From Stenotrophomonas lacuserhaii (GTDB lineage Bacteria; Pseudomonadota; Gammaproteobacteria; Xanthomonadales; Xanthomonadaceae): DNA of 64,000 bases. The DNA lies in contig NZ_JACSQS010000010.1 in NCBI RefSeq assembly GCF_014836545.1, positions 1 to 64,000 on the forward strand, given 5' to 3'. Position numbers and translations under genes: made by a program. The notes below the pieces were generated by a model. The model was not told the origin of the DNA, ran no database searches, and was given only the letters and a program-made list of their open reading frames with translations. Of the stretch, positions 8,060 through 17,870 are shown one piece after another; within the stretch, counting starts at the first letter, position 1, and the number at the start of each line of letters is the position of its first letter.

Positions 8060-11013
8060 AGAACCCCTTCCACCGCGTCCAGCCGCTCGATCACCGTCTT
8101 CAGCGGCGCTGGCCGGCCGAGCAGGTAACCCTGCACCTGGTCGCAACCGTGCGCGGCCAGCCACTGCAGCTGGCCCGGCGTCTCCACGCCTTCGGCGATG
8201 ATGGTCAGGCCCATGCTGTGGCCCAACGACAACAGCGCGCGGCAGATCGAGGCATTGCGCGGATTGATCTCCACATCGGCGACAAAGCTGCGGTCGATCT
8301 TCAGGATGTCCAGCGGCAGGTGCTGCAGGTAGGACATGCTGGAGAAACCGGTACCGAAGTCATCCAGCGACACGCAGATGCCCTGTTCGTGCAGCCGCTG
8401 CATGGTCTGCATCGCCTGGGCCGGCTTGCGCATCAGGCTGCTCTCGGTGAGCTCGACCTGCAACGCACCGCGTGCCAGCCCGAACTCCTCCATCGCGCGG
8501 CCGAACTCGCCGACCAGGTCGCTGTTGAAGAACTGAACCGCCGATACGTTCACCGCGATCGGCAGGTCGGCCCAGCCGGCATCCACCAGTTGCCGCTGGG
8601 CCTGCGCGGCAGCACGGATCACCCAGCGCCCCAGCGCCAGGATCAGCCCGGTGTCTTCGCACAGCTGGATGAAATCGCCCGGCGGGATGAAGCTGCCATC
8701 GGCCTGTGGCCAGCGCAGCAGCGCCTCGAGCGCGGCCGGCGTGCCGTCGCTGGCGTGGCAGATCGGCTGGAAATACAGTTCGAATTCGGCATCGATGGCG
8801 TTGTGGATACGGCCGGCCAGCCGCAGCCGCTCGGCCAGGCGTGCATTGACGCTGGGATCGAAGCGCGCCAGCACATCGCCTTCGGCGCGCGCGCTGTGCG
8901 CGGCCTGCGCCGCCATGCCAACCACCTGCGCCGCCAGCAGCCCATCACCTGGCGCGTGCACGGCCACGCCGATGCTCGGCTCGAACTGGTGCAGCGAGTC
9001 CTGCCCGCGCACCGGCTCGGACACGATCTGCACCAGCGCATCCAGCGCGTTCTGCGCATCGTGGGCATCGCTGAAGGCGAACACGAAGTCTTCAGCCGGC
9101 TGGAAGGCCAGCCAGCCAAACCGCGCGCCCAGTCCGCCCAGCCGCGTGGCCATCGCCTGAAGCACTGCATCACCGATGTCATTGCCCAACGCATCGGAGA
9201 TCAGCCGCAGCCCACGCAACTGGATGAAGGCCACCGTGTAGCCTTCGCCGCACTCGTCCAGTGCTTCGGCCAGCGCCCGCGTATTGAGCAGGCCGGTCTG
9301 CGGATGGTGGCTGGCGTGGTAGGCCAGCTCGCGCTCGTAGGCCAGCCGCTCGCTCACGTCTTCAGCCAGCACCAGGCAGGCCGCGCGTCCATCGAAATCC
9401 AGCCGCGAAAGATGTGCCCGTACCTCGAACACGGTGCCGTCCTTGCGCTGGTGCAGGCGGATTTTCGCGTCCTGCACCTCGCCGATGCGGGCTTCAGCGA
9501 TCGCGCCGCGGATCTCTTCCCAGCCTTCGCGCGGCCGGATGTCCAGAATGCTCATCGCCAGGAATTCTTCGCGCGTATAGCCGTACTGGCTGACCGCGGC
9601 CTGGTTGACCTCCAGAAAGCGCAGCGTATCCGGGTCGAACACCCAGAACGGCGCCGGATTGCGGTCGAACAGCAGGCGGAACTGGCGTTCGGCCTGGTCG
9701 GCGCGCTCGCGTGCCAGGTAGCGTTCGCTGATGTCGGTCATCGCACCGATCATCCGCCGCTGGCGATCGCCGATCATCACCCGCCGACCGCGTGCGGACA
9801 CCCAGCGCACGTCGCCGCCCGGCAGCACGATGCGGAACACCTCGTCCAGCACCGCATCCCCGGCGAATGCCCGGTCGAATGCCGCCTGCATGCGCACGCC
9901 GTCTTCGCGGTGCACGCGCTGGAAGAACTCGGACAACGGCAGCGCATCGACGTCAACGCCGAAGATCTCCCGAGCCAGCGGCGACCAGTGCAGCTGGCAG
10001 GCATCTTCGTCCACGTGCCAGGTGCAGACATGGCCCACCTGATGGGCCAGCAGCAGCTCGGCGTGGCCGGTGCGTAGTTCCTCGGCCAGCACATGCTGGC
10101 GCCGCGCTGCGCGGCCGACACCCCACACCAGGCCGGCCAGCAGCCCGCAGTAAAGCAGGAACATCGCCACCGAGGCGTACACGTAAGGCCACCATGCGGC
10201 CAGTACTTCGCGATGGCCCAGCCCGGCATACACCGCAAGCGGATACTGATGCAGCGTGCTCATCGCCGATATGCGCGCCACCCCGTCGACCGGGCTGGTT
10301 TCCACGCCCAGCGAACGCACCGCGTCACTGCCCAGCGCCTCGCGGTGGGCCAGCCCGAAACGCTGCCCCACCACGTTGCCGTCCATCGGTGAGCGCGCCA
10401 GCACATGGCCTTCCACATCGCTGATCGACACCACCCCGCGCGTGCCGATGTCCAGCCCGCCGATGATCCGCTGCAGTTCACTGGTATGCAGGCGCACCAG
10501 CAGCCAGCGGTCCTGTTCCAGCTGCAGGGCCAACGGCAGCACCCAGTTCAAGCCGTCGCGTCGCTGCGGCGGCCCCAGGTACAGGTCACTGCCAGTGCCA
10601 CGCCGTTGCCCGTCCACCCAAAGCGGCAGCTGCAGGTCGCCGACGCCGCTGGTCAGCGCGCGGCCGTGCTGGTCCACCACCACGATGCTGTCCAGCTCGG
10701 CATGCCGGTGCAGCACGCCGGCGATGTTCTGGTCCAGCAGCTCCGGTGCCTGTCCGGGCACGCTGCGGAACAGTTGCGCAGCGTCTGCGCCGACGCCCTG
10801 CATCGCCCGTTCCAGGTTGCGCATTTCCAGCCACAGCAGGCGCTGGCTGCCGACGGCCAAGGTGCGGCTCTGGCGCTGGGCAACGTCCTGCCGGCGCTGG
10901 AAGTCACTGGCCAGCATCGTCGCCAGCCCCGCGGCGAACAGCAGGCCGAGCAGCATTCCACCCCACAACAGGGCACGCTGCGGCCGAACCAGCATGCGGC
11001 TCAGTGCGGCCAT
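8056..11013 (-). CDS. Membrane sensor with PAS, degenerate GGDEF and EAL domains (c-di-GMP phosphodiesterase)
   Basis: A 985-aa inner-membrane protein. The start at 11013 (MAALSRMLVRPQRALLWGGM) places a membrane helix at residues 14-35, then a periplasmic sensor region, a second helix near 310-340, two PAS/PAC modules (about 370-630), a GGDEF-like domain (640-720) and an EAL domain (735-985). The GGDEF signature has decayed to PAEDF, so cyclase activity is unlikely. The EAL domain keeps EALLRW, NVSAVQF, ELTESS, DDFGTGFSS, KIDRSF and EGVET, so c-di-GMP hydrolysis is expected. It is divergent from the M13 peptidase gene. The stop codon lies in a GTAG repeat. Confidence 0.92.
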   Translation of the reverse strand: MAALSRMLVRPQRALLWGGMLLGLLFAAGLATMLASDFQRRQDVAQRQSRTLAVGSQRLLWLEMRNLERAMQGVGADAAQLFRSVPGQAPELLDQNIAGVLHRHAELDSIVVVDQHGRALTSGVGDLQLPLWVDGQRRGTGSDLYLGPPQRRDGLNWVLPLALQLEQDRWLLVRLHTSELQRIIGGLDIGTRGVVSISDVEGHVLARSPMDGNVVGQRFGLAHREALGSDAVRSLGVETSPVDGVARISAMSTLHQYPLAVYAGLGHREVLAAWWPYVYASVAMFLLYCGLLAGLVWGVGRAARRQHVLAEELRTGHAELLLAHQVGHVCTWHVDEDACQLHWSPLAREIFGVDVDALPLSEFFQRVHREDGVRMQAAFDRAFAGDAVLDEVFRIVLPGGDVRWVSARGRRVMIGDRQRRMIGAMTDISERYLARERADQAERQFRLLFDRNPAPFWVFDPDTLRFLEVNQAAVSQYGYTREEFLAMSILDIRPREGWEEIRGAIAEARIGEVQDAKIRLHQRKDGTVFEVRAHLSRLDFDGRAACLVLAEDVSERLAYERELAYHASHHPQTGLLNTRALAEALDECGEGYTVAFIQLRGLRLISDALGNDIGDAVLQAMATRLGGLGARFGWLAFQPAEDFVFAFSDAHDAQNALDALVQIVSEPVRGQDSLHQFEPSIGVAVHAPGDGLLAAQVVGMAAQAAHSARAEGDVLARFDPSVNARLAERLRLAGRIHNAIDAEFELYFQPICHASDGTPAALEALLRWPQADGSFIPPGDFIQLCEDTGLILALGRWVIRAAAQAQRQLVDAGWADLPIAVNVSAVQFFNSDLVGEFGRAMEEFGLARGALQVELTESSLMRKPAQAMQTMQRLHEQGICVSLDDFGTGFSSMSYLQHLPLDILKIDRSFVADVEINPRNASICRALLSLGHSMGLTIIAEGVETPGQLQWLAAHGCDQVQGYLLGRPAPLKTVIERLDAVEGVL

Positions 11014-11318
11014 TGATGGCAACGTCGGCTGTGGTGGCCTGGAGCTCTCATTCGCTAACGTTTTCCTGTGATCCAGACCTAAGCGGCCGCGGATCGGCTT
11101 TCTTGACCGTGCTGTCCACTCTCCGGGGGTACCACGTCGAACGCGCTTCCTCCCGGCCCCGTCGTGCAGCATGCATCAGGCCGATGACGACAGGAAGAGT
11201 GCCCGCGCCTGTTCAGCCAGATCCGGCACACGCCGCGCCCGGTTTCGGTACGGTGGCCTTTGCAACCAGCCCCACCAGCAGGGATTAGACTGGCGGTTTC
11301 CCGTCGCCCGAGTACTTC
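11014..11318. other. Divergent intergenic region
   Basis: This 305-base region separates the start of the EAL gene and the start of the M13 peptidase gene, and must hold both promoters. I see no clear sigma-70 boxes, riboswitch or small gene. The open frames extending through it have poor codon use. Confidence 0.5.
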
Positions 11319-13436
11319 ATGCCTACGTTGCGTCGCGCTCCCCTGCTGCTGGCGATCACCGCCAGCCTGTCCCTTTCGCTGGCTGCGTGCAGCGGCGACA
11401 CCCCGCCCAGCGCGCCCGCTGCGCAACAGCAGGCAGCGGCCGAGCAGGCGCCCAGGCCGCAGCTGGGCAGCTTCGGTTTCGACGCCGACGGCATGGACCG
11501 CAGCATCGCCGCCGGCGACAACTTCTTTGATTTCGCCAACGGCACCTGGGTCAAGAACACCGAAATCCCGGCCGACCGTTCGCGCTTCGGCAGCTTCAAC
11601 GTAATCGCCGAGAAGACCCAGGTCGACACCCGCGCCATCCTGGAAGGCGCCGCCAACAACGCCCAGGCCAGCGGCGAAGACAAGCTGATCGGCGATTACT
11701 ACGCCGCCTTCATGGACGAAGCCGGGATTGAACAGCGCGGGCTGGCGCCGGTGCAGCCGCAGCTGCAGGCGATCGACGCACTGGCCGACAAGGCCGCCCT
11801 GGCGCGGGCGCTGGGTGCCGACGTGCGCGCCGACGTGGACCTGCTCAATGCCACCAATTTCTATACCGACCGCCTGTTCGGCCTGTGGGTATCGGTGGAC
11901 CTGCTGCAGCCGGCACGCACCGCGCCCTACCTGGTGCAGGGCGGCCTGGGCCTGCCGGACCGTGACTTCTACCTGGGCGATGGCCGCATGGCCGAGCTGC
12001 GCCGGCAGTACCAGGAATACATCGGCCAGGTACTGACCCTGGCCGGCGTTGCCGATGCAGGTGCCAAGGCGCAGCGCATCGTCGCCCTGGAAACCAAGAT
12101 CGCCAAGGCGCACGCCACCCAGGAAGAAACCAACGACGTGGCCAAGGGTGCCAACCCGTGGACCCGCGAAGACTTCAGCGCCAAGGCACCCGGCATGGAC
12201 TGGGCTGCGTTCCTGGAAGCGTCCGGACTGTCGCAGCAGCAGGACTTCATCGTGTGGCAGCCGAAGGCCGTTGCCGGCCTGTCGCGGTTGGTCGCCACCG
12301 AGCCGCTGGAGGCCTGGAAGGACTACATGACCTTCCACGCGCTTGATCGCGCAGCCCCTTACCTGCCGAAGAAGTTCGCCGATGCGCGCTTCGCCTTCCA
12401 TGGCACCGCATTGAGCGGCACCCCGCAGCAGAGCGATCGCTGGAAGCGCGCGGTGGACGATGCCAACCATGCCATCGGCGAGGCCATCGGCAAGCGTTAC
12501 GTGGAAAAGCACTTCGATGCGAAGACCAAGGAACGTGCCGACGAGATGGCGAAGAACATCATCGCCGCCTTCGGCAAGCGTATCGATGCACTGGACTGGA
12601 TGTCTCCGCAGACCAAGGCCAGCGCAAAGGCCAAGGTCGCCGGGCTCAAGGTCGGCATGGGCTACCCGGACAGCTGGCGTGACTACAGCGGCCTGGAGAT
12701 CAAGCGCGATGATCCGCTCGGCAACGCACAGCGCGCCGAGCAGTTCGAATACCAGCGCAACCTGGCCAAGCTGGGCAAGGCGCCGGACCACGGCGAGTGG
12801 GCGATGCTGCCGCAGACCATCAATGCGATGAACGTGCCACTGGAAAACCGCCTGGTGTTCCCGGCCGCCATCCTGCAGCCGCCGTTCTTCGACGGTGCGG
12901 CCGACGATGCAGTGAACTACGGCGCCATCGGTGCGGTGATCGGCCATGAAATCAGCCACGGCTTCGACAACGCCGGCGCACTGTTCGATGAAACCGGCCG
13001 CCTACACAACTGGTGGACGCCGCAGGACCTGGAGAAGTTCAACGCGGCCGGCGACGCGCTGGCGGCACAGTTCAGCAGCTACGAGCCGTTCCCCGGCGTG
13101 CACGTCAACGGGCGCCTGTCGCTGGGCGAGAACATCGCCGACGTGGCCGGCCTCGGCACCGCCTACGATGCCTACCAGCTGTCGCTGCAGGGCAAGCCGG
13201 GCGAAACGCTGGAAGGCTTCACCCCGGACCAGCGCTTCTTCCTCGGCTTTGCCCAGGCATGGCGCAGCAAGAGCCGCGAACAGGCATTGCGCAATTCCCT
13301 GCTGACCGACGTCCACGCGCCGGGGCAGTTCCGTGCGCTGACCGTGCGCAACCTGGATGCGTGGTATCCCGCCTTCGAGGTCAAGGAAGGCCAGAAGCTG
13401 TACCTGGCACCGGAAAAGCGCGTCAAGGTCTGGTAA
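11319..13436 (+). CDS. M13 family zinc metallopeptidase (PepO-like lipoprotein)
   Basis: A 705-aa neprilysin-type endopeptidase. The N-terminus is a lipoprotein signal with the lipobox LAAC (acylated C24), so the enzyme is anchored in the envelope. The catalytic zinc motif HEISH lies at residues 543-547 in VIGHEISHGFD. The third zinc ligand is E604 in ENIADVAG. NAMN-type substrate-binding (INAMNVP) and the C-terminal VRNLDAWYPAFEV block complete the family pattern. M13 enzymes cleave oligopeptides on the amino side of hydrophobic residues. The gene is transcribed alone and is convergent with the MpaB-like gene, whose stop lies in a short inverted repeat (13474-13488). Confidence 0.95.
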   Translation: MPTLRRAPLLLAITASLSLSLAACSGDTPPSAPAAQQQAAAEQAPRPQLGSFGFDADGMDRSIAAGDNFFDFANGTWVKNTEIPADRSRFGSFNVIAEKTQVDTRAILEGAANNAQASGEDKLIGDYYAAFMDEAGIEQRGLAPVQPQLQAIDALADKAALARALGADVRADVDLLNATNFYTDRLFGLWVSVDLLQPARTAPYLVQGGLGLPDRDFYLGDGRMAELRRQYQEYIGQVLTLAGVADAGAKAQRIVALETKIAKAHATQEETNDVAKGANPWTREDFSAKAPGMDWAAFLEASGLSQQQDFIVWQPKAVAGLSRLVATEPLEAWKDYMTFHALDRAAPYLPKKFADARFAFHGTALSGTPQQSDRWKRAVDDANHAIGEAIGKRYVEKHFDAKTKERADEMAKNIIAAFGKRIDALDWMSPQTKASAKAKVAGLKVGMGYPDSWRDYSGLEIKRDDPLGNAQRAEQFEYQRNLAKLGKAPDHGEWAMLPQTINAMNVPLENRLVFPAAILQPPFFDGAADDAVNYGAIGAVIGHEISHGFDNAGALFDETGRLHNWWTPQDLEKFNAAGDALAAQFSSYEPFPGVHVNGRLSLGENIADVAGLGTAYDAYQLSLQGKPGETLEGFTPDQRFFLGFAQAWRSKSREQALRNSLLTDVHAPGQFRALTVRNLDAWYPAFEVKEGQKLYLAPEKRVKVW

Positions 13437-13480
13437 GCAGCAGGTCTCGTGGGCGACCGGCAGGGGTGGGTTAACGACTG

Positions 13481-14401
13481 TCAGTCGTCACGCCCTCCCC
13501 CAGGCCACACCTTCAGCACCTCCACCCCGACCCCCATCCGCGCACACGCGCGGCTGGCCAAGCCATCCGGCAGGGCGCGGCGGAACAACGGCGCCGCGCC
13601 CTGCAGCACGCGCATCGAAGCGCGCGCCTGCAGCCGTTGCCGCGTTCCCTGTTCCAGCATCTCGCCTGCCCACGGCGGCAGCAGCGCCGCCGCGGCGCCC
13701 AGGAACACATCGCGCGAGAGGCCCGGCACCGGTACCGGCAGCCGCACCGACTGCAATACCTGCAGCACCTCGCGGGCCCGCTCATCCAACCGCAGCTGCG
13801 GTTGCTGCAGCGCAAACCAAGCGTCCACTTCGGCTTCGCTGCGCGGCACGCCGGTGGCGCCCAGCGCCTCGGCCACGCGCCGGTATTCATCGTAGTAACG
13901 GTCGGCCAGCGGCCCGGGCACCGCACGCCCGTAGCGACGGAAACCCTGCAGGAAGCCATACGCCTCGGTCACGTGCACCCACGTCAACAGCGCCGGATCA
14001 TCCGCCGCGTAGGGCACGCCATCCACGCAGCCACGTACGTTGGCATGGATGCGGCGCACACGCGAAACCAGCTTTTCCACCTCGGCTGTCGGCGCGTAGG
14101 TGGTGCCGGCGACGAACGCGGTGGTGCGGCGCAGCCGGCCGACCAGGTCTTCGCGGAAATTGGAATGGTCATACACTCCGGCCAGCGCACGCGGATGCAA
14201 CAGCTGCAGCATCAACGCGCACAGCCCGCCCGCCAGCATCGAAGGCAGTTCGGCGTGCACCCGCCAGGTCATGCTGTCCGGCCCGAACCAGCCAGGATCG
14301 CCTGCCGGGTGGTCATAGTCGATGCCACTCTGGCCGCGCGGGAAGGCGTCCAGTACCCAGCGGCGGATCGGGGCGGTCAGTGGAGAGAGCGGAGAAGACA
14401 T
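13481..14401 (-). CDS. Oxygenase MpaB family (DUF2236) protein
   Basis: A 306-aa protein starting MSSPLSPLTAPIRRWVLDAF at 14401. The longer frame to 14578 is rejected because its first 59 residues are cysteine-rich and uncharacteristic. The DUF2236 pattern is present: ALMLQLLHPRALAGVYDHSN near residue 65, TTYAPTAEVEKLVSRVRRIH, and LTWVHVTEAYGFLQGFRRYG with the conserved histidine. Family members such as latex-clearing protein and fungal MpaB use haem b to cleave or oxidise alkenes, but the substrate here is unknown. No signal peptide is seen. Confidence 0.9.
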   Translation of the reverse strand: MSSPLSPLTAPIRRWVLDAFPRGQSGIDYDHPAGDPGWFGPDSMTWRVHAELPSMLAGGLCALMLQLLHPRALAGVYDHSNFREDLVGRLRRTTAFVAGTTYAPTAEVEKLVSRVRRIHANVRGCVDGVPYAADDPALLTWVHVTEAYGFLQGFRRYGRAVPGPLADRYYDEYRRVAEALGATGVPRSEAEVDAWFALQQPQLRLDERAREVLQVLQSVRLPVPVPGLSRDVFLGAAAALLPPWAGEMLEQGTRQRLQARASMRVLQGAAPLFRRALPDGLASRACARMGVGVEVLKVWPGGGRDD

Positions 14402-14719
14402 GCGGCGGCTCAAGACTCGTCGGGTCGGCGCAGATTGCGCGTTTCCGGCCCATTGTCGGTCATCGGCGGTGACCGGACGCCTCACGGTGTCTGCCCCAGC
14501 GAAGGATGTGCGGCCGCAGCACGATTTCCACTGCGACATCTTGTCGCAGGCCATCCCGCCGATGCTGCATCGCATCACCCCCCTCGGCTGCCCGCGTATT
14601 CATCCCGACCGCCCCCGTGATCTTCGCGCCGCCCTTATTGCACGCCTCGCTGGAAGTGCTAGAACTGAATCCGCCTCACCGCTCAACGCATCGCCGCACG
14701 TTCCAACAGGGAGCCCGCC
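14402..14719. other. Divergent intergenic region
   Basis: These 318 bases separate the MpaB-like gene and the small membrane-protein gene at 14720. GGGAG at 14707-14711 is the ribosome-binding site of the latter. No other feature was recognised. Confidence 0.5.
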
Positions 14720-15334
14720 ATGATTGCTTTGTTCAAAGGTCTAGGATTGTTGTTACGCGACAACGAGCTGTACCACAGTCCGTTCGAAAAACAGGTCGCC
14801 CATTGGCGCGGCATGAGCGAACAGCAGATCCGCGACGAGGTCGCCGTGCTGGCGCAGGCGAAGTGCCAATGGCTGATGGCCTCCATCGTCGGCTGGCAGG
14901 CCTCCTCCCTGCTTATCCTCGGCCTGATCGCCAACTACCTGTGGCGCGATGACTTCCATATCACCTTCACCCGCGTGGTGATCATCATCGGTTCCTGGGT
15001 TTCGATCCTGTTCGTGATCTGGTTCATGGCCAACATGTTCGACCAGCAGGCCGGCTTCGAACGCTGGATGAAGGCCTTCAACAGCCGCGCGCGCATCACC
15101 TCCAGCGCCGACAGCGTGGAATGCGTGGCCGATGCGCTGGGCATGGCCGAGCACTATCCGGAAGTGCTGGATTACAAGCAGGCCGTCACCAGCCGGCGTG
15201 AGCTGCGCCACGAAGACATCCGCATCATGACCGAGATCGGGCGCATGCGGCAGCACAGCGAACTGGTCGGCCGCCTCAACCACGTCGGCGAAACCAGCAG
15301 CCACCGCGACCTCACCCTGCAACCGGCCTTCTGA
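14720..15334 (+). CDS. Two-helix membrane protein of unknown function
   Basis: A 204-aa protein beginning MIALFKGLGLLLRDNELYHS. The GGGAG at 14707-14711 supports this ATG. Two transmembrane helices lie at about residues 55-72 and 86-108, close enough to form a hairpin with both ends in the cytoplasm. The C-terminal half is soluble and charged (DVLDYKQAVTSRRELRHEDI region). No catalytic signature or known domain was recognised. It stands alone between divergent and convergent neighbours. Confidence 0.75.
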   Translation: MIALFKGLGLLLRDNELYHSPFEKQVAHWRGMSEQQIRDEVAVLAQAKCQWLMASIVGWQASSLLILGLIANYLWRDDFHITFTRVVIIIGSWVSILFVIWFMANMFDQQAGFERWMKAFNSRARITSSADSVECVADALGMAEHYPEVLDYKQAVTSRRELRHEDIRIMTEIGRMRQHSELVGRLNHVGETSSHRDLTLQPAF

Positions 15335-15337
15335 CGG

Positions 15338-15679
15338 TTACTGGCAGGGGACGCTGGCGCTGCTGCTGACGCAGGTCCTGAAGCCTTGTGGCAGGCCTTC
15401 CCGCTTCTGCGTGTGGCCAGCGCGGATGTCGAAGGCCTGCAGCATGCCGCGTTCGCAGCGCTGCTGGCCGTCGCAGGTTTCCTTGAAGACCTGGTAATAG
15501 CAGCGCCCGCTGGCGCTGCGGACGCAGTCGAACGACGCGCTTTCCGCGCGCACCGAGGTGCGGCTGAACAGCTGGTCGATGCCCTGTTCGCTGATGCGGG
15601 TGATCGAGGTGCTGGTGACCTTGTCCTGGCAACCGAACAACGACAGCAGGCAACTCAGCAGAGTGGTGAGATAACGCAT
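15338..15679 (-). CDS. Small putative lipoprotein
   Basis: The 113-aa product starts MRYLTTLLSCLLSLFGCQDK. The LFGC sequence at residues 14-17 is a plausible lipobox, so it is likely a lipoprotein. The mature part has five cysteines (near CVRSASGRCYYQVF, ETCDGQQRCERG and TCVSSS...PCQ) that could form disulfides in the periplasm. The function is not recognised. It lies 34 bases downstream of the LytTR regulator gene on the same strand and could be its last cotranscribed gene. Confidence 0.72.
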   Translation of the reverse strand: MRYLTTLLSCLLSLFGCQDKVTSTSITRISEQGIDQLFSRTSVRAESASFDCVRSASGRCYYQVFKETCDGQQRCERGMLQAFDIRAGHTQKREGLPQGFRTCVSSSASVPCQ

Positions 15680-15712
15680 GGCACGGTCCTTCCTTGTTGG
15701 CCCGGGGCGGCT

Positions 15713-16483
15713 TTACATGCCGCGGAACAGGCTCATGAACGGTTGACTGACGGTGAGCGTTTCAGGCCGGTCGCGCAGGCGCAGCACGCCGCGTCCGGTG
15801 TCATCGCGGCTGACCGCCGCCACGGCCTTCATGTTGACGATGGTGGAGCGATGCACCTGCCGGAACTGCCGCGCATCCAGCGCCTCCAGCAGCTCGCGCA
15901 GCGGGGTGCGCAACAGGCTTTCCCCGGCCGCGGTAACCACCGTGGTGTACTTGTTGTCCGCGCGGAAATACACCACGTCTTCCAGCATGATCAGCACGGT
16001 ATCGCGTCCATTGCTTGCAGTGATCCAGGCCAGTGGCGGGGCGTCGGCGCGCGGTTGCCCGTTGCCAAGGCGCTGCAGCAGCCGCTCCAGCACGGCATCG
16101 TCGTTGCGCGCTGAAGGCAGGCGCGCCAGCAGGCGCTCGCGCGTGGCCAGCAGGCGCTCGTCGCTCACCGGCTTGAGCAGGTAGTCCATGGCGCCCTGTT
16201 CGAAGGCATCGATGGCGTACTGGTCGTAAGCGGTGACGAACACCACCTGCGTGCGCGGGCTCAGCTCGCCCAGCGCGCGCGCCACCTGGATGCCGCTGAT
16301 TCCGGGCATGCGGATGTCCAGGAAGGCGATGTCCGGTTGCTTCTCGGCCAACTGCTCCAGCGCACTGGCGCCGTCTTCGCACTCGGCCACGATGCGCAGC
16401 TCGGGCCACAGCCGGCGCAACTGGTCCACCAGCGCACTACGCAGCAGCTCTTCGTCTTCGGCGATCAAGGCATCAAGCGGCAT
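15713..16483 (-). CDS. LytTR-type response regulator
   Basis: A 256-aa DNA-binding response regulator of the LytR/AlgR class. The receiver domain (residues 1-120) has acidic D10/E11, phospho-acceptor D56 in FLDIRMPG, T/S in VTAYDQYAIDAF and K in YLLKPVSDERL. A LytTR DNA-binding domain covers about 155-256 (VYFRADNKYTTVV, FRQVHRSTIVNMKAV). The start at 16483 (MPLDALIAEDEELL) is preferred because it sits directly before the receiver fold. It overlaps the 3' end of the partner kinase gene by 11 bases, which indicates translational coupling. Confidence 0.93.
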   Translation of the reverse strand: MPLDALIAEDEELLRSALVDQLRRLWPELRIVAECEDGASALEQLAEKQPDIAFLDIRMPGISGIQVARALGELSPRTQVVFVTAYDQYAIDAFEQGAMDYLLKPVSDERLLATRERLLARLPSARNDDAVLERLLQRLGNGQPRADAPPLAWITASNGRDTVLIMLEDVVYFRADNKYTTVVTAAGESLLRTPLRELLEALDARQFRQVHRSTIVNMKAVAAVSRDDTGRGVLRLRDRPETLTVSQPFMSLFRGM

Positions 16484-17732
16484 GGCGCGGCTCCTTGGCA
16501 ACCTGCGGCAGGGTCATGGTGGCGGCTACGCCACTGGGGAAATTGGCGACGATCGCCACCCCGGCCTGTTCACCGCAGGTCAGGCGCAGGCGTTCGCGCA
16601 GGTTCTTCAGGCCGATGCCGGTACCGCTGGTGCCGTGGCCGAAGCCCAGGCCGTCGTCGGCCACGGTTACGGTGACGTGGTCATCGAAGGCCCGCGCGAT
16701 GATCCAGATCGTGCCGCCGCCGGGCTTGGGTTCAAGGCCATGCTTCACCGCGTTTTCCACCAGCGTCTGCAGCGCCATCGAAGGCAACTGCACGCTGTGC
16801 AGGGCATCGGGCACCTGCACGTCCACGCCCAACCGGGCGCCCATGCGGATGCGCAGGATTTCCAGATAGGCACGGGTACGCTCAAGCTCCACGCCCAGCG
16901 TGGACACCGACTCGTCCATGCTCGGCAACGAACTACGCAGGTAGTGGATCAGATGGCCCAGCATCACGTCCGCACGTACCGGATCGGTGCGCGTCAGCAC
17001 CTGCGCATTGGCCAGCGTGTTGTACAGGAAGTGCGGTTCCACCTGCGCGTGCAGCAGGTTCAGGCGTGCGACCGAAAGTTCTTTTTCCACGTGGGTCTGT
17101 TCGGCGGCGGCCTGTTCGTCGCGACGCTGGTCGGCCACGCGGCGGCTGACGGCTCGGGTCACGGCCTCGGCATTCTCGTAGTTGCTGCCCTCATCCAGTG
17201 CCAACAGGTCGGCCCACCAGCCGGCATCGGGTTCGAACAACAGCGTCACCGTGCTGGTGCCCTGGCCCGGGGTGATCGTCGCCAGGATGCTGTTGCGCTT
17301 GATCGCCAGCCGCGCCGGCAGGTTCCAGCGCGAAGGCTGGCGGCCATTCCAGGGATCCACCCGGCGCACGTACGCACGCACCTGCAGGCTGCCCGATGCG
17401 CTCTCGATGTCTTCCACGCGCGGCAGCTCGGCAATGGCCGATTCCAGCAGGGCGAAGGCCGGGCCGGCATCCATCGGCAGCTCGATCTGCCGCCGCTGGC
17501 GGCTGGACAGCGTGCTGCCATCCAGCTTGCCGGCCACCAGCCACACCCGACGCACATGGGTGATCGCACTGCCCAGTGCGGACAGCATCAGGAACATCGC
17601 CAGCAGCCCGAACACCCACCCCGGACCATCGTTCATGCCGCTGAAAAGCCCGCTCCAGACCATGCCGGCCACGATCAGCGCCGCCGTCCAGGCCAACAGG
17701 TGTCGGAATATCAAGGAGACGCTGGGAAACAC
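16473..17732 (-). CDS. LytS-type sensor histidine kinase
   Basis: This kinase phosphorylates the LytTR regulator encoded just downstream. Membrane helices lie near residues 10-30 and 42-62 of the 419-aa form. The His-kinase (5TM/LytS) dimerisation motif HAQVEPHFLYNTLAN holds the phosphorylated histidine. The ATPase domain has the N box LVENAVKHGL, then VTVADDGLGFG and GIGLKNLRERL. A GTG at 17732 is chosen as start; a TTG at 17789 would add 19 residues with no better signal. The signal it senses is unknown. The paired system is a cytosolic transcription switch of the kind seen in xanthomonads. Confidence 0.88.
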   Translation of the reverse strand: MFPSVSLIFRHLLAWTAALIVAGMVWSGLFSGMNDGPGWVFGLLAMFLMLSALGSAITHVRRVWLVAGKLDGSTLSSRQRRQIELPMDAGPAFALLESAIAELPRVEDIESASGSLQVRAYVRRVDPWNGRQPSRWNLPARLAIKRNSILATITPGQGTSTVTLLFEPDAGWWADLLALDEGSNYENAEAVTRAVSRRVADQRRDEQAAAEQTHVEKELSVARLNLLHAQVEPHFLYNTLANAQVLTRTDPVRADVMLGHLIHYLRSSLPSMDESVSTLGVELERTRAYLEILRIRMGARLGVDVQVPDALHSVQLPSMALQTLVENAVKHGLEPKPGGGTIWIIARAFDDHVTVTVADDGLGFGHGTSGTGIGLKNLRERLRLTCGEQAGVAIVANFPSGVAATMTLPQVAKEPRHAA

Positions 17733-17839
17733 GGAGGCTGCCTTAACGAAGGAATGGGCCGAGCATAGTGCGCCAGCCCACCACCGCAAGCACCCGGCGA
17801 CGAAAGCCGGGAATCAGCCGACCAACCGCCCCCTGGCAG

Positions 17840-17858
17840 TGACGGCCGCTGGCCGTCA
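17840..17858. repeat. Short palindrome of the TGACGGCCGCTGGCCGTCA type
   Basis: A 19-base palindrome is placed just past the 3' end of the M28 peptidase gene. Identical cores occur at 19581-19599 and 39631-39649, so this is a second subclass of the dispersed GTAG repeats. It probably forms a terminator-like hairpin. Confidence 0.7.
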
Positions 17859-17870
17859 GCCCCCCCCGCC

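Noticed and set aside
8002-10077. 691-aa plus-strand frame opposite the EAL gene
   Set aside because: The EAL, PAS and GGDEF motifs are unambiguous on the minus strand. The plus-strand product is His/Gln/Arg-rich with no family pattern.
13637-14620. 327-aa plus-strand frame opposite the MpaB-like gene
   Set aside because: The DUF2236 motifs on the other strand explain the region.
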